Origin: Galaxea fascicularis | Taxonomy: Eukaryota; Cnidaria; Anthozoa; Scleractinia; Euphylliidae | Direction: 5' to 3' | Assembly (NCBI GenBank): GCA_948470475.1 | Contig: OX419335.1 | Location: forward strand, 18,549,026-18,613,025 | DNA: 64,000 bases | Shown: positions 26,001-40,700 of the stretch, piece after piece | Layout of the letters: the number at the start of each line of letters is the position of its first letter | How positions within the stretch are numbered: position 1 is the stretch's first letter | Program-made: the position numbers and the translations under genes | The notes under the pieces: model-generated | The model's input: only the letters and a program-made list of their open reading frames with translations | What the model was told of the DNA's origin: nothing | The model's database searches: none

Positions 26001-28762
26001 AGACGAATTTTGCTCCATAATTCGTCTTATCTATCAAGGAATTTATACTTGACGAATTACCCGTAATTCGGCCAATACAGGAAAACAGACGGATCATCCG
26101 TCCAGACGAACTATCACGATAGTTTGTCTGAACTCAGTATCGTGGATAATTCGTCTGGACGGATGATCCGTTTGTTTTCCCGTACTTATACACAGACGGA
26201 ATATCAGACCAACTACCCGTAAGTTCGTCCCAGACGGATGATCCATCTCAAATATAAATTCGGCAAATGTATGCTTTGAATTCATGTTATAATCACCATA
26301 CTAACCTAACCTAACCTAATCTTTTAACCTGCAAATAACCGTCACCAACCTGAAAGCAAGCTGCCAGCACTGATAAGAGAGGTCGGTGAAGTGTTATTGA
26401 ATACGCAAGTAACTTCCTCCAAGGGACATCATAAGACTGGCACTTGAACAAAATGTCAAAAAGATTGTGTGGTACCTCGTCGGCATCAAGGAGTATGTCT
26501 TAAAAACAAAATTAAATGCAACAGTGTAAGTGTTACGTTTGCTCATTATTAAAGATTAGTGTAACAGTTCATTTCTTCCATATGATCCGTTTTCAACTTG
26601 AAATTAAGTGCCGAAATTGAGGTACTCACTCTGTTGAAATGTAATCTCTATATATTTAAATCTCACTGCAATCTAAAACGCTAAAGTTAAATGTGCTTTT
26701 ATTCCTTTGGAAAGCATTGAACAATTTCTTGCTCGAGCTCATACCATTTTATGATTACTGCAGTACAAACCAAAATCACAACGTACCAAATGAAAATGTA
26801 CTTCATTAACTATTGCATGTGCAGGTTATAAACAATTGTTGGATGAGGGTCACGGTTTTGTGGTATCTAGAATAATCAGCCGAAGCCGAAGGCTGAGGCT
26901 GGTAACTCTTATTGAGACCTTGATTATTCTGGATACTACAAAACCGAATCCAATAATTATCATGACAGTAAACATTAATTTGCAAATCGGGACGTCACTT
27001 CGCTTAGTCACCGACGGCAAATCACACAAAGCGCGCGAACGTGACATGATTATTCTTAGAAATCATGCGCCGCGGTTCTACACGACATGATTACCAGTGA
27101 CCTTGAGTGTCCTTGGTGTGACTACTACATAATCTTCAGCTAGGTGATGTCACAGGCGCTGATTTCGAAACTTCACTGTACGCTTTAGGCCAATCAGAAA
27201 AGAGATAGAGAGTTCAATTTGGATAAAGATAAACACCTTATGTTTCTTTGCCAGGTATTCTTCTCAGATGACCTATAACTCACCTTCACAAACAATGACA
27301 GGGTTATCAGTGGTCTGAGAGTCCTTTTCTTTGGTCAGGGTTGCTCTGTCCTTGGCGCTCATGTCATCGTCTGCACTACTTTCGCATGACGGGATGGGAA
27401 TTTGATTTTCACGTGGCACCTGAGATGGCTGTGAGGCTGCCGCTACGAGACCCATCCGAGAGTAGAACTGCGCACGCACATCACGGGAAGGGGTTACAGA
27501 CTGAAATATAATCGCAGTGGTGGCTCATAATCCAATATACAGCTTGTTTGACTTGTTTGGCAAATCATTGCATCATTTGATCCCATTTAGCAGAAGCGGA
27601 AGTAGTGGGTGCTTTGCAGGAGTGGAATACACTTCATGCATACAGCAGCAGTATGTTACAAATCAACTAGTGAAGGACGGGTGGTTGAGTATTTAATTCA
27701 TCGATTTCTTTTCAGCTAAATGATAAGCCCACAAACTGTGATGCCAGCTAACTACATTGGTTAGCTGCTGTATCCATTCAGACGTTAATGTGATTCCTAA
27801 TGAGCTCACTGTCGTGCGGTCTTGTTGGATTGGTGACTTACTCGAACATGGTGTTAATATATTCAACTCATTACTATAATGACATTGTCACTTAACACAA
27901 GGTACGGAAAACAATCGAAAGTTGCCCTTAAAAAGTCCTACCGGCTCTCCTTTTCTCACAGGCTTTCTTTTTCTGCTCCGCTTCCTAACAGATTCATCCG
28001 CTTGGGCGTTTTCAACCTTAACTACCGGTACATTGTCAAATGCTAATTGTAAATGTTCTTGGGTTTGAGGATTGGAATAGTCGTGTTCCACAACGTGCAC
28101 AACCTGAAAATAACAATCAAATAGCAACGTTTGCTACACAAAACTCCTTCCCGAGTCATGTTCAAAACAAGAAGAACAAGCGTTGTATTAGGGAAAGAAG
28201 GTGACAGTATCACAGTCACCATCACTATCACCATTATACACCTCATTCCAAAACGGCTGCCATTTTAATATTCTTTGGTTTTTGTATTCAAATTAGCCCT
28301 CGTTGCCTCGTTAAAGGTAGATTTGCTGCCAAGTCGACTTTAATGAGCGACAAAGTCGCGAAAGCTAAACACAAAAACGGAGTTTGAGAAACTCTGCGTT
28401 CAAGGTAAAATATTCTTTTGAATTTTTCTCATAAGAACGAGGCATTAACGGCTAATTAAAAAAAAAAAAACGAACATTAGAATGGGAACCATTTTGGAAA
28501 AAGGTGTGTGCACATCATCATTCGTTCCTTGGTTGTGGAAAGGAGGGAAAGGAAAGTAAATATCGCTAGAATATGTTTCAGCAATAAGCATTTACCTGAG
28601 ATAACTGAGCAAGGGTATCAACCCTCTTAAATTACGTGTTGGCAAACATGCTCCATATTCAATAGAGTGTTTTCTTTCACGTGACCAGCAGCCATACTGG
28701 TTTACCGAAACAAATGGTATAATTTGCGTAAAGATAGACTTCAATTCCCAAAAGAATCTTTC

Positions 28763-28794
<32 letters not shown>

Positions 28795-31700
28795 CACTCC
28801 TGCAACATGGCGACCGTGAGGTCACGCGAAAACACTTTTGATTTGTTTGAAAACACGATCCAGTTGACAGTGATGTGACAGCATTCAGAATAAGGGCCAT
28901 TTGCGCGAAAAAAACAAAAACATATGTGTGGTGTTTTCTAAGACTTGTTGGACCAGTGATCATTTGATTCCTTCATCCCATATCATTACCTGCTCCTTTG
29001 GAAATTGGCAGGCCTGCGCATGACAAACGAGAGGGAGCCATTTGTCAGCTCTGGCACAGTCTTGTAAGAATGCAACTGGAAATTCCATCTTGTGAACGCG
29101 GCAAAACAAAACCACGAGATTCCAGTGCTGACCAGCTTCAAATGATGTCCTGGATAAACGATAGCAAATACATCGACTGAAACAAGAATCAGCCCCAACA
29201 ATACCAACAGATACCGTAAAAGGAACAAAATAGTTCGTACCTAGGCAATACCATAGGACGAATAAACGACAATTGAAATTCTCCACTGGATGGTAAATAT
29301 GAAAACTAAACTTCACTCTCTTATTCACAAAAAGTAAATTTCTAGATCGGAAAAACAAAAACATGACCTTGTTAAGATGCTCAGCTACTAAGCTACTAAT
29401 AATTGAAAGGCATGAACAGAACACGCAACAGACCTCTGTACAAGCATAAGCAACATCTCACAGGTACACAAATAAATATTAATGGCAAACTTCTGTTCTG
29501 TACTTAAGGGTTGGGGGAGGACATTAGACTGGCATACAGCTGCTTCGGAAAAGGTTGTCCCAAAGAAGAGAGAAGCGTACGCGACAATCTCTAAGGGCAT
29601 GCTAGGTAGAACTGTCCCCAGAATTACGAATTCCACGTACGGGTGCATAATAAAACTGGGTTTTGTTCATCCGAAATTTTCTCTCTTTATTTCCCCACTA
29701 TTAAATAAGGCATTTTAAGACATAGCGTTGGATAGCTTTTGACGACATTTGTTGCCGAGTAGCCGTCACTTCATCTACACTGTATCCTCAAAATTCTTTC
29801 ATTCCGTTTGCCCACCATCACAGGTCTTCACGGCTCTATGGTCGCGGCATTGTAGGTTCTAGACGTTTATCAATATTGATTATGTCCCAAACTACCCTTC
29901 GGGATTGTCGCGTACGCGTTTTTTGCTTTTCTAAGGAGAACCTTTCCCGAAACAACTGTATACAATTTTAACGCAAACAACTGATTTAGTTTTGAGTCTT
30001 GGTCAAAGGAGTCAATGGAATTACAGTCTGCAGGTTACAAAAGTAGCACAAAGTGTATCCTTCGGGTGCCACAATGGGTTTTTTTGAGAACTTATCTCCT
30101 GATTTTACAAAGGTTATTTCATGCTGCGAAGATGAGTTAGTACTTACTTGTCTAAACACTCCTTGCTGATCAAGTTTCGTGTTGCACTTTTTAATGCAAC
30201 CAACAGTCTTTCCGGTTTTTGATTGCTTTTCCCAGAACACGAAAGGAGTTCTGAAGCTAAAGAATCAAATAAAAATGTCCTTTAGTTGACTTGTTTAATT
30301 TATATTTCATGTAGTATTTCAAATGTGAATAGAGCAACAAATTTGTTGATGTCGTCCCCGAGAAGCGATAGGTTTCCAAAAACGCCCCACATTTAGTTCC
30401 AGTTATAAAAATTTAAGTGCAGGCCGAAAAATTATTCTTTAATTTTCATGATAATTAGCCTTACTAGCCTCGTTAACGTCTGCAAAATTCAAAAGAATAT
30501 ACATATAAAGGAATAACAAATTGTCCGTCATTTATGAAAAATGTCTGTGGCACAGAACATGACAATTTCTTACCGATGGCATCTTGTATTGAACTGTCTT
30601 CTTTGGCGTCATCTCCTAACAGGTCTTCCAAAGCCGCATGAGCCAACACCCTACTCGCAGCCTGGATGTCTACTCTCAGTGAAGTGCTGTCTAAGCCGAG
30701 CATCTCGGTGAAAGCAACACATGCCGCGCAAACTGAAGGGCTGGTCAAATGTTGTACAGCGACTCTGTATGCTTTCATTCCTGCTTGCTGTATTCTGTTA
30801 CAAAGTGCAAAATTGGTATAAGTTTAGTAACCCTTTAACCCCTAAGAGTGACCAATGTTTAACTTCTCTTTACTGTTACACTGCTCAAACAAACATGAAG
30901 TGATCAACAAGTAACAAAAGTCTTGATTGCTTAATAAATTCTCCTCATCATTACCATAGAAAATGTATGGAAAACAGTGTAAAGAATATATATGCTAATA
31001 TTAGGGTTAAAAGAGTTAAGATGAGAGTACACACATCCACTGTAAGAGCAAAGCCCAGTAGTGACTTTCTCAGACACAACAACAGTAAAATTGTTGAATT
31101 AGAAAAGGCTGATTCACAATTCACAACATGACTCACTTTGCTTTGGACACAGTAGAATCTTTCAGTCTCTCGCCCACAAAAGAAACAAAAGCAAACGAAG
31201 GCCTTCCATGGCGAAGGTAATAAGAGAACGTGAGCTTTTCAACATGTGCATGCTTCGAAACCAACAGCTCATTGGAGAAATGTGGCATGTCGCACGGAGA
31301 GTCTATAAAAGAAAAAACGAGTAATGGTAAGGAAAATATTTAAATCAGCATCTCAAACAATTACAAGCAAATTGAGCCCTCAAACGTTTGTCGAGTGCCA
31401 TAATAACAATCGCACTGTCGGGGTGTAGAAAGCTAGTAACCGTGAAGCGTTTATGTGACACAGTTATCATTAATTACTGGTTGCCGCAACGGAGAAGCTA
31501 ACATGGTCGTGCAAAGGGTGCACATGTTACGTTTTCTGTAATCTACACAAAAGCAGTGCTGGAGGCAGTCTTACAGACAAAGGGGCCATGAATACATTTG
31601 TGGATCATTGTTTTCATTTGACTCGTATCTTTCAAGCATACATCTGGCATTATCTTTACTTACAGAAAACGACACTGCGGCATTAATCAATTCGTTGGAG

Positions 31701-34700
31701 GGTCGCGGGTTCAAACCCCATCTGGGGCTCGGATTTTTTCCGAGTTCCCATTTGAAGATGCAAAATATCTTTCATTACATTTATATATAAAGCTGTTATT
31801 TGGCTCTTTTTTTCTATCAGCCAATTTAGGTGTATCAAGAACACTTTCTTTCACTATTTGGATTACACAAAATTAAGATAACCCTGAAACCCCGTAACCT
31901 TGATATCCCGTTGAGGAAAAAATTGGAAAACATCTATCATTGGAATTTAGATAAACTGCGCCGAAAAAAATTCCAGAATTCGGAAACGAAAAGTGGGATA
32001 TATGATCATACGAGACAAATGAGACGTACGTGGCCGAAACTTTATGGCTCGGGCCCACAAACTACATGAAACAACTTCATACAGTAGCACAGAATAGCGT
32101 GGGGCAGTGCCTTGAGGTTGCTTGAAGATGACAGGTGAAAATGACGGGATTCAAATTAGCACCGCTACTTGCAACAATGAAATGAGTTATTCGAGGGTCA
32201 AAAGAAGACATCGGAAACAATTTCAAGAGAAAGAGGAAATAATCGAAATATACAACATACCTCCTTTTGTGGCAAGCTCATTAGTTGGCTGCCATCCAAA
32301 CAACCGAGAAATTTCAAATGGTGAATTTCCCTGCAACACAAGTCTTAAATTAATGCTAAGCAACCTTCTCTCTCCACAGCCTCAACAACCCAGGAGAGAA
32401 GGGGGGGGGGGGGGGGGCAGCGGAAGTGGTGTTTTCTAAGGGATATTGAGGAGAAGAAAGGATTCAGTAAAAACCCGCATAAAAGAACACATGTTTTGGA
32501 GGTTCAGGCTGATATTGTTCTTATTTATCAGCCTGAAAGTGTTCTTAAGGTGTTCTTAAAACTGTTTCTAAAAATTAAACACTGAACAAGACTGCCAACA
32601 CCCAACAGATGAAATAATGTTCAAGTACGAAATTTTTATTAATTAGTAGATGGAACTAACTTCAACATCATGGCCATAATACCACATTGGGGGAGGGGTA
32701 CCAGTTCTGGTGATACACAACTAGAATCTCAGCAAAACTCAATCAAATTCAAAATGCAAATTCAACTCATGCCATCCAGCTTTTTATATAAAAACAATTT
32801 TCATTTTTCAGGCTGAATGTGTTCTTATGTCTATGGTACTTTTTTAACCAAATTTCAGCCTGAGTGTTCTTAGGCCCCTTGTTCTTTTATGCGGGTTCAG
32901 TTTTTACTGTAAACACTGAGAGGATTGGTTGATTCAGAGACAAGGCTGCCAAAAGTATCTTGAGAACAAACGTTATCACACAAACCCAATCAGAAGCGTT
33001 AAGATTAGAAAAAAATACATTTGACGATAAGTCACTTCAAACGATTCTACATCTTAACTTTACAAAGTCGGTAAAATCCTCAGAAGATACGAACCAACTA
33101 TTAAAAAGCGCAAAATTCGAAGACCAGGCAGCCGACATGACAAAGAACAAACCTGCAAAAGTCTATAAACTGACACATCCTGCTGCTCCAAGCCAAAAGC
33201 CCCGGATGTGATAGGAAACACTGCTGATTGCACTTTGGGAAATCGCATGAGGGAAGTATGCAAAAGTTTGTCATCAACTTGCCACACTTGAATGTTCGGC
33301 TGAGACTCAGATGACACTATAGCCTAAAAAGAAGTGAATACAAATGGTGCTCTATGTCCTTAACCATATATCTAACTGCGAGGCTCGAAATGGATAGTTA
33401 AGAAGGAATTAATTACCACAGTCGTCTGTTGTGAGGAAATTTCTTGGGGGAGTGACATGTACAAAAGCATAAGATAAAAGACAAAACAAATACTGAAATC
33501 GAGGTATTAAAAACTGTAACTACGTCTCTTTAGCCAAGGACATGAAAGAGATATATGCTGAAACGTTTTTCGAAGATCTGTGTGATATTGCTGTTCTTGC
33601 TGCATTCCATACATGAAAACGTTTTTCAATTTCTGGGTCCTTTTTGTCCTTAAGCTCGAACTAGAAATTACCGTGACCCCCTTCTTATGATTTATTAATT
33701 TAAAACAATTTTTGAATAGGTTCCTTTCCTAAGTCTTACTGAATAAGGACAATCAAAATAAAGCAGCACGTCACGGCCAAGTTGGAGCCCGTATAGTTTT
33801 ACACGTATTTTCACTGTTGTTCTCTTCATACCACATATTAGGTCTACAAGTAATATGATAATATTGTGGCTTTCAGTTGAGTGTTAAAAGTAATTCACAT
33901 TAACTTTGGTTTTGATTCACTTCCCTCCGTGATTGTTAAACACGAAGACGTGCTATAAAAGGGATATCTCCGCCCCTTGCTTCAGCTCTAATTTGCATAT
34001 CGAATTCAGCTTAAATTTGATGGCGCCCAACGGTCAAAACAAATAAAGAAGGACTACGTAAAAACGTAGTTTAGTTTCTATTTGATGTTGAATAAATTGA
34101 TTTTTTGTTTATAGATCTTCTCTTTCATTAATCTTACCAAACATATCATTTAGCCTCGTACATCTCAGTGTATCGTCGTGCCCTTTTGCACAATGGCATA
34201 ATATAAGCAAACCATTTCGAATTTCAAAATTCGTGCAATAAATCCTGGATACAAGAGAGACAAAGAAAGGCTACAGACTGATTGTTAGAAGGCAGTCTTT
34301 TATTGCACAAATTTTCACACAGCTCTGTATGCATCGATGGTTGAGTGACACATGATCCAGACGTACCTAAGGTACCGCGCCTTTTATAGCGCGTCTTCGT
34401 GTTTAAGCGAAAAACGCACCCCACTTTTCCAGCCAGTGTGAAACAAACCCAACACCCATCGTGACTCGCACGCATTTTGCCGCTGTTGCCACGGGCTATA
34501 TGTAATTGTTTCTAATTCTAATTGCGCTGTCTGCCATTAGTCTATTAGCAACTCAATACTAATTTACAAAGACACTATCAATTTCCTTGTAATTTTACTT
34601 AATCATAAATGTATACCATGACAGTGTTTTTGCTGAAATGGGTTGTTCATTTGAAGTAAGGGTTTCCAAATAATTAAGCCCTAATATACAAGCAAGACAT

Positions 34701-37700
34701 TTTACCTGACTGAGGGTATCTGGGCCGTACAGAAGACTACATAGAGCCATCACTGGATGTCCAGCTTGCAGCATTTGAGTGACAGATGGGCAATCATTGT
34801 TGAACATAAACCCTGCCATGGCCACACTAGCTTGAAATACAGCATCGGGATCTAGAATAAGTCAATCGCGCTGGTTTAGTACGTGTACCATCTTACACAT
34901 CGTCTACCAAAATTCACAGGCTATGTAGCTACTCTCAAAGGAGCACTCTCATGCTCCGCTGTAAGATGCTAAAAAGTGTCTTTCAATCGTGGAAACCCAA
35001 AGATAATGAAGTAGTTTATTTACTCAGGACTGTGATACTGTTACGGATGGCAAGGATGGAAATGGATTGCTTTTTGAAAAAGCTAGCCTAAATCTTTCAA
35101 ATGCTTGCACGTCATCTTGACGCCATGGCCAAAAATGAACTACGGATGACTTTTCCCGCAAAAAAAAAATCGATTGATATCCTTCTCGTACATTTCAAGG
35201 AATGTTTCGGCATGAGTAAAGGTCATTAAGTAGCCATTCACTGAAAAAAAAAATTATTGTGTAAGATCACAATTAAAACGGTAACTTGCACATACCACTC
35301 GAGTTTTTTCCAAGGAGTCGACATTTTAAAAGCACGTCAACCCAAGGCGCTATTTTCGTATCCAATCCAAGTTCCTTTATACTCGCCAGAGATTCACAGA
35401 GCCTAAAAAGAAGGTAAAGGAAGGCAAAAAGTTTTCAATCTTCAATACCATTTATGTTGTTTAAACACACCGACTCTCTCTGTCCAAAACAAAGCAAAAC
35501 GCTAAACGTGCGTTACATACCTGTAGAAGTCCAGATAGTGGTACAATAGGTTGGCGAGCTTTAGTCTAATACAATAGTCGATGAAACTTTGATGAAATTG
35601 CAAAACCGAAACAAGACTTCCCTCTGCGTTGAGGGAACCAAAAGAATCATCCAGGGAAGCTATCGGAGGATCATCTACAAACAACGTTTGTGTTGTGCTC
35701 AAATAGTGAAGTAGAAGGGAAAAGTCCGTCAACTGCGACGATGTGAACATTCCATTCCTGGGAAGATTAAACAGTGGTCATAAAAAGAAGCACCGGGTAC
35801 AAAATTCTTCAGCATCTGAAGCGCTCTGAAAAAACACATCTTTAGGGAATCGTTTGCAGGAGGAAGGTGAAGATAATAGCACCTCTCGCTAACATTCCAC
35901 TGAAATGAGCAGTAAAACTACCCATTGTTGTTTAAATGTAATCATACGGTCAGGGTCCACGAAGCAATCTTTAAAGCGTAGGAACCGCTCTCGCCTCTTC
36001 TACTGAGGAGAGGGGGCTGACTCTAAAAATGGTTAAAACACATCTAAGTCAGTTTAATTCGCAAAACTTATTCCGTCAGGCTTGGATGTTTTTCCGCGAG
36101 GTCCACCATTTTTAGCCGACCACTATTACCTGACCCCCCGACCTCTCCCTCTACGCGGTCTCTGATAAGAGTTTGATTAAACATCAGAAGCGTTGTTAAT
36201 TTTCATTAAACAGTTTATCTTCACTCTGAGAAAAGTGCAATTGCAATCGACAAGTTTTTACTCTTACGTATTTGGTAGTTAATTTCATTTTAGCGGCCAT
36301 ACTACTAAAACTATACCCTCACTATTTGCGTTTGCACCTACCAAGCATCAAGGGTCAGTAATCACCCACCAACATCATCAGTACACGGCTTTAAACAGAA
36401 GTTCAAAGCTGGACTAACCTCGTAAGTTCTTCTAAGACCATCTCCCTTACAACTTTGTGGCACGAGTTCATCTGACTGAAGACACTGCGGGACAATCTTG
36501 GTAACACCACATTTCCTTCACGGACAGAAAATGTTTCACCCACGCACAAACTAGGATTATCTTGAGGTGAATTCGCCATGGCTCTAATCCATTCCAGTAG
36601 TGTTTTCCAGTTAGTGTGCGATGAAAGGTAGTTCCAAACAGCTTCTGCACAAATGTCAACATCATGGGATAGGGCGGTGGGAAGATCTTCATCTACAAAA
36701 AAAACATGGCGCTTACACTTATGGCCACGAAACCAATAGATACAGGCCGTTACTTCTTTTCAGTTTACACTGATTCCACGTTTCATGAAAACATTTCGTC
36801 CTGGCAGTGATGGGCATGTGAGGAGAGCATAACATTGGCTCTCAATGCACGTGCTCTCCACTCCTTTATAGCTCACTTGCCTATTTGAACATTAAACTTT
36901 AGCAGCATGTACTTCAGTAGTTTGTGACTGTTACAGTAGTGTGTTCAGAGGTTTCGTTTGAGGCCGGACGCCGGACGTAACGTCCGGTTGCTTGATCGAT
37001 CATGAATGAATTTGTACGATCTCGTGTATGACGAGGCTCTTAGCCACAAGATGATATAACAATTAGCAGTACAAAGAAAAGCAAAGAACAGGATACTTTC
37101 GAAATATCAAAATTCAGCTTGACAGCGAGACCCAGAGGGAAAAAAACAAAAGAAACACGAAAGTTATGTTAATCATCTTTCACATTCCTTGTAATTTGTT
37201 TCTGTTGTTTTTCGTCTGGTCCTTGCTATCAAGCTATATTTTGATATTTCAAAAAAAAAAAAATCCTATTAAAGCAGAACAAGACTAAAGTTTCTCAGTG
37301 GTTATTGGTTTGGAAAACGAGGACTTTGACAATGAGGTTGAGACAGTACATTGTCCAATAATGCAAATTTGTGATAAGAATAAATTATAAAACGTATTAT
37401 AGACCAGCCACCACTAGCAAATGATATCTAATATTTACCTTTAAATGCAAACATTCGTTCAGCCAGAATTCTTTGCCTGGACAGGGCATCCCAGTCACAG
37501 ACCCATGCAAGGGGCAATTCAACGTAGCTACTGGACGTTGAGACAGGCTTCGAAACACAATAACAGTGAATATCAGCTATCAAATAAATCTATTTTAGCC
37601 TCGTAATGCAACAATAGACATCGTAGAAGATTCGAGTTTGTTACCTGCTTGTCTGGAACGTCCTGCGACAGACTGCCATTCTGGATGTAAGTGTCAAGGA

Positions 37701-40700
37701 TTTGTGTGGAGCCCAGGTTAAACGAGCTCCTTAACAATCCCAGATCTCTCCAGCTATGGGAAATAAAAATAAAAAAAAAAGTGAAATTTGTCCAAATATT
37801 ATCTCACGCCTAGCATCCCAGTATGAGAACGCAAATTGAGAATGCTTCGCTGCAATTTATGCGATCAGGGAATTAGAACTTTCGGTTTGCTGCCATAAGT
37901 AAACTTGGGGCCTGAACAAACGAACGGACTTGTTGGTACAACATCGCCCAACATTGTTGGGTGCAACATGTTGCGATCGTTTGTACAACATGTCAGACAG
38001 CGTTGCATGATGTTGGCACAGGATGCGTTAAGTTTGAATTAAGCCGAATTTTTGACCCAACTTCGGCCAACATTTCTTTTGTTCACGTGATTAATGAAGT
38101 GCTTCGCAACTGATGCTGCGTTCGTTTGCACTGTTCGCGCTAAAAGTCATAGTTACCGAGTATTATTATATAGATACTGTTACCGCAGTTGCGTAACCGT
38201 TTTAATACTTTTATTTGTTTTTTCCTTTTGTTTCATTACGTAACTTTTTCATGTCTATGTACGCTCACACCTCTTTTGTTTGTCTTAGTTTTTTAAAGCC
38301 AGTCTTTTTTGTGCAAGTTTTCATTTTCGTCTCGTTGCTTATAGTGTACGTTAGGTTGTTTAGTTGTTTTCGCTGCTGGTAGTTTTTCCTGTGTCGTACG
38401 TAGAGTCACCGATAAGGTACGTTTGTCTTTTAGTCGTATGTTTCCTGTTTTGTTGCAAGTTTTCTGTCGTCTTATTCTTAATATATTTTTTTGTAATTTT
38501 CCTTTCATAGAACCGTTCTGGGACGGCGGTTTTGTGCCGTACGGGACGTGTATAAACGTGACATAAATAAAGTAGAGTGCTAAGTTTATATACAGCGGCT
38601 ACATTGGTTCTTATCGTTTCAAGTTCTGAGATGGCGTCAGGTCGAGGGTCAGAAGACGAGCAGCGAATGTTGGTTAGTGAAGATGGTTCGGCGAGGGTCG
38701 AGCAAGTGACACGTTCGTTATCCGCCTATAGAGGTCATTTAACGAGACTATATAATGACATTGAAACGTTGTTTCCAGATGTCGAATCTCATATGGCAGC
38801 ACTGGAAAGAAAAAGTACTTTGGATGGTCTGTTCGCGAGATATAATGCAAAGGCCAAGGAACTTCTACATTTGGTGGCTGGCTCAGACAAATATGAAAGA
38901 GTATTTAGAGATCATTCGCGAGAACTAGAGCTGAAACGCTTATTCGATGAAGAGTTTGCTCTGTGGTTTAAAAAGGCACGTGAAATTGCAACTTGTCAAG
39001 CTGAGCTGTTTCCCGCTCCACGCGAGGGCACTCCTGGGACTCCTCACACCACCGTTTTAAAGGAAAATGAACCACGCCCATACCCTCCTCGCGCGACTTC
39101 ACACGAGAGACCTCTGCAACATCAACGCGAGGATACTCGAGAGCCTATCCCTCAGAGTTCACGCAGGAGTTCACGCGCTGTTTTACGAGATGCTGATCTG
39201 CAGAGTTCTAGCGGAAGTTTTCATGACATGCCTTTGGATGACGAATCAGTCTTCTCTACTCGGTCATATGCCGGTGAATCACGTGGTAGCTCAAGAATTA
39301 GTAAAGCTTCGCAATCATCTAAAGCAAAACTTGCTATGGCTAGACTTCAAGTGAAGAGGGTTGAAGAGGAGCAGAGGCTCTTGAGTCGTCAGCAACACTT
39401 AGAGCATGAAAAACAGCGTTTGGATATGGAAAAGGAGCTACTTGAAACTAGATATGAAGCTGAACAGGCTCAGATCGAAGTGGACTTCAGTGTTTCAGGC
39501 GGAAATTCTGAACATACGTTTGAGGCTCTTAATCGCTTGCCAAAGCAAACGTCCTGTGATGTTGTTGGAAAATATTTCCAGTCCTTTGAAGATGGCTCAA
39601 ATCCCCCGGGACAAGCATTTGGAGTATCGTCTGGTTTTCTGCCGAGGGAACTCGATCTTTCTCAGGTGAATCGAAAGCAACAGTCCGGTGAACAGAAGCA
39701 GGACAGAGCAGTCTTTGGAGCCTCGGATCTCCAGCACCTCCTGAGTCAACAGCAGTCAGAAACGGTTCGGTTGTTAGCCTCTGGTCTCGAGAAGCTTGAA
39801 ATGCCTAAAAGAGAAGTGCTATCATTTGATGGTGATCCTAGAAAGTATCCTCGTTTTATAAAGAGTTTCGAAACCAATGTGGAACGCAGAGTCTCTGAGG
39901 AAGACATAAGACTCTCCTACTTAATTCAGTTTTGCACGGGTGTCGCAAAGGACGCAATTGAGAACTGTGTTATTTTGCCTGCTGAGCAAGGGTACCGTGA
40001 GGCAAAAGACATTTTGCGCAAGAACTTTGGCCAGAAACACATTATTGTTCGTGCGTTTATTGAAAAGGTTATTAAGGGTCCTCAAATTCGGCCATCTGAG
40101 GCTGAGAAGTTGTCGCAGTTAGCAAGAGATATGAGGATCTGCGCATTGAACTCTGAACATATGCGCTACAAAGCAGACATTAACTCCATGGACATTCTAA
40201 GAAGAATCGTTATGCGCCTTCCTCCTCATATCCAGGCCAAGTGGGCAGAAGAGTCTAGCAGGCTGATTGAGGCTGATATTGAACCTGAGTTCTCCCACCT
40301 CACAGACTTCGTGGAAAAAAGAGCTGCTGTAGCGAATACTGCATTCGGAAAGTTAGTCGGTGCTAAGCCAGACGGAGATAAGGAGTTTACGCACAGAGCG
40401 AAAGGGAAACTAGAAGATGCTACTCCAGTGAAAGTAACCACCCTCGCTACGCAAGGTCTAAATGGTGCCCAGGCCCCACGTCCTCAGAAAGCTCTTGGCT
40501 GGAGACAAAATGCAAGTCAGCGTGAGTTCATGACTACCTGTCTGTTCTGCAAGGGTAACCATGACCTAGAGCGATGTTTCAAGTTCAGAGACAAGTCGTT
40601 CGAAGAACGCAAGAAGTTTGTGATGGACAAAAGACTTTGTGTGAACTGTTTGAAAGAAAACCATTTCGTAAGGCGGTGCAAGTTGTTCAGAGCATGTCTA

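Noticed and set aside
31690..31750. tRNA gene
   Set aside because: Only a B-box-like stem is present; no acceptor stem, anticodon arm or A box.
38293..38508. 71-codon minus-strand frame repeated in both LTRs
   Set aside because: Identical in both copies simply because the LTRs are identical; no coding signal.
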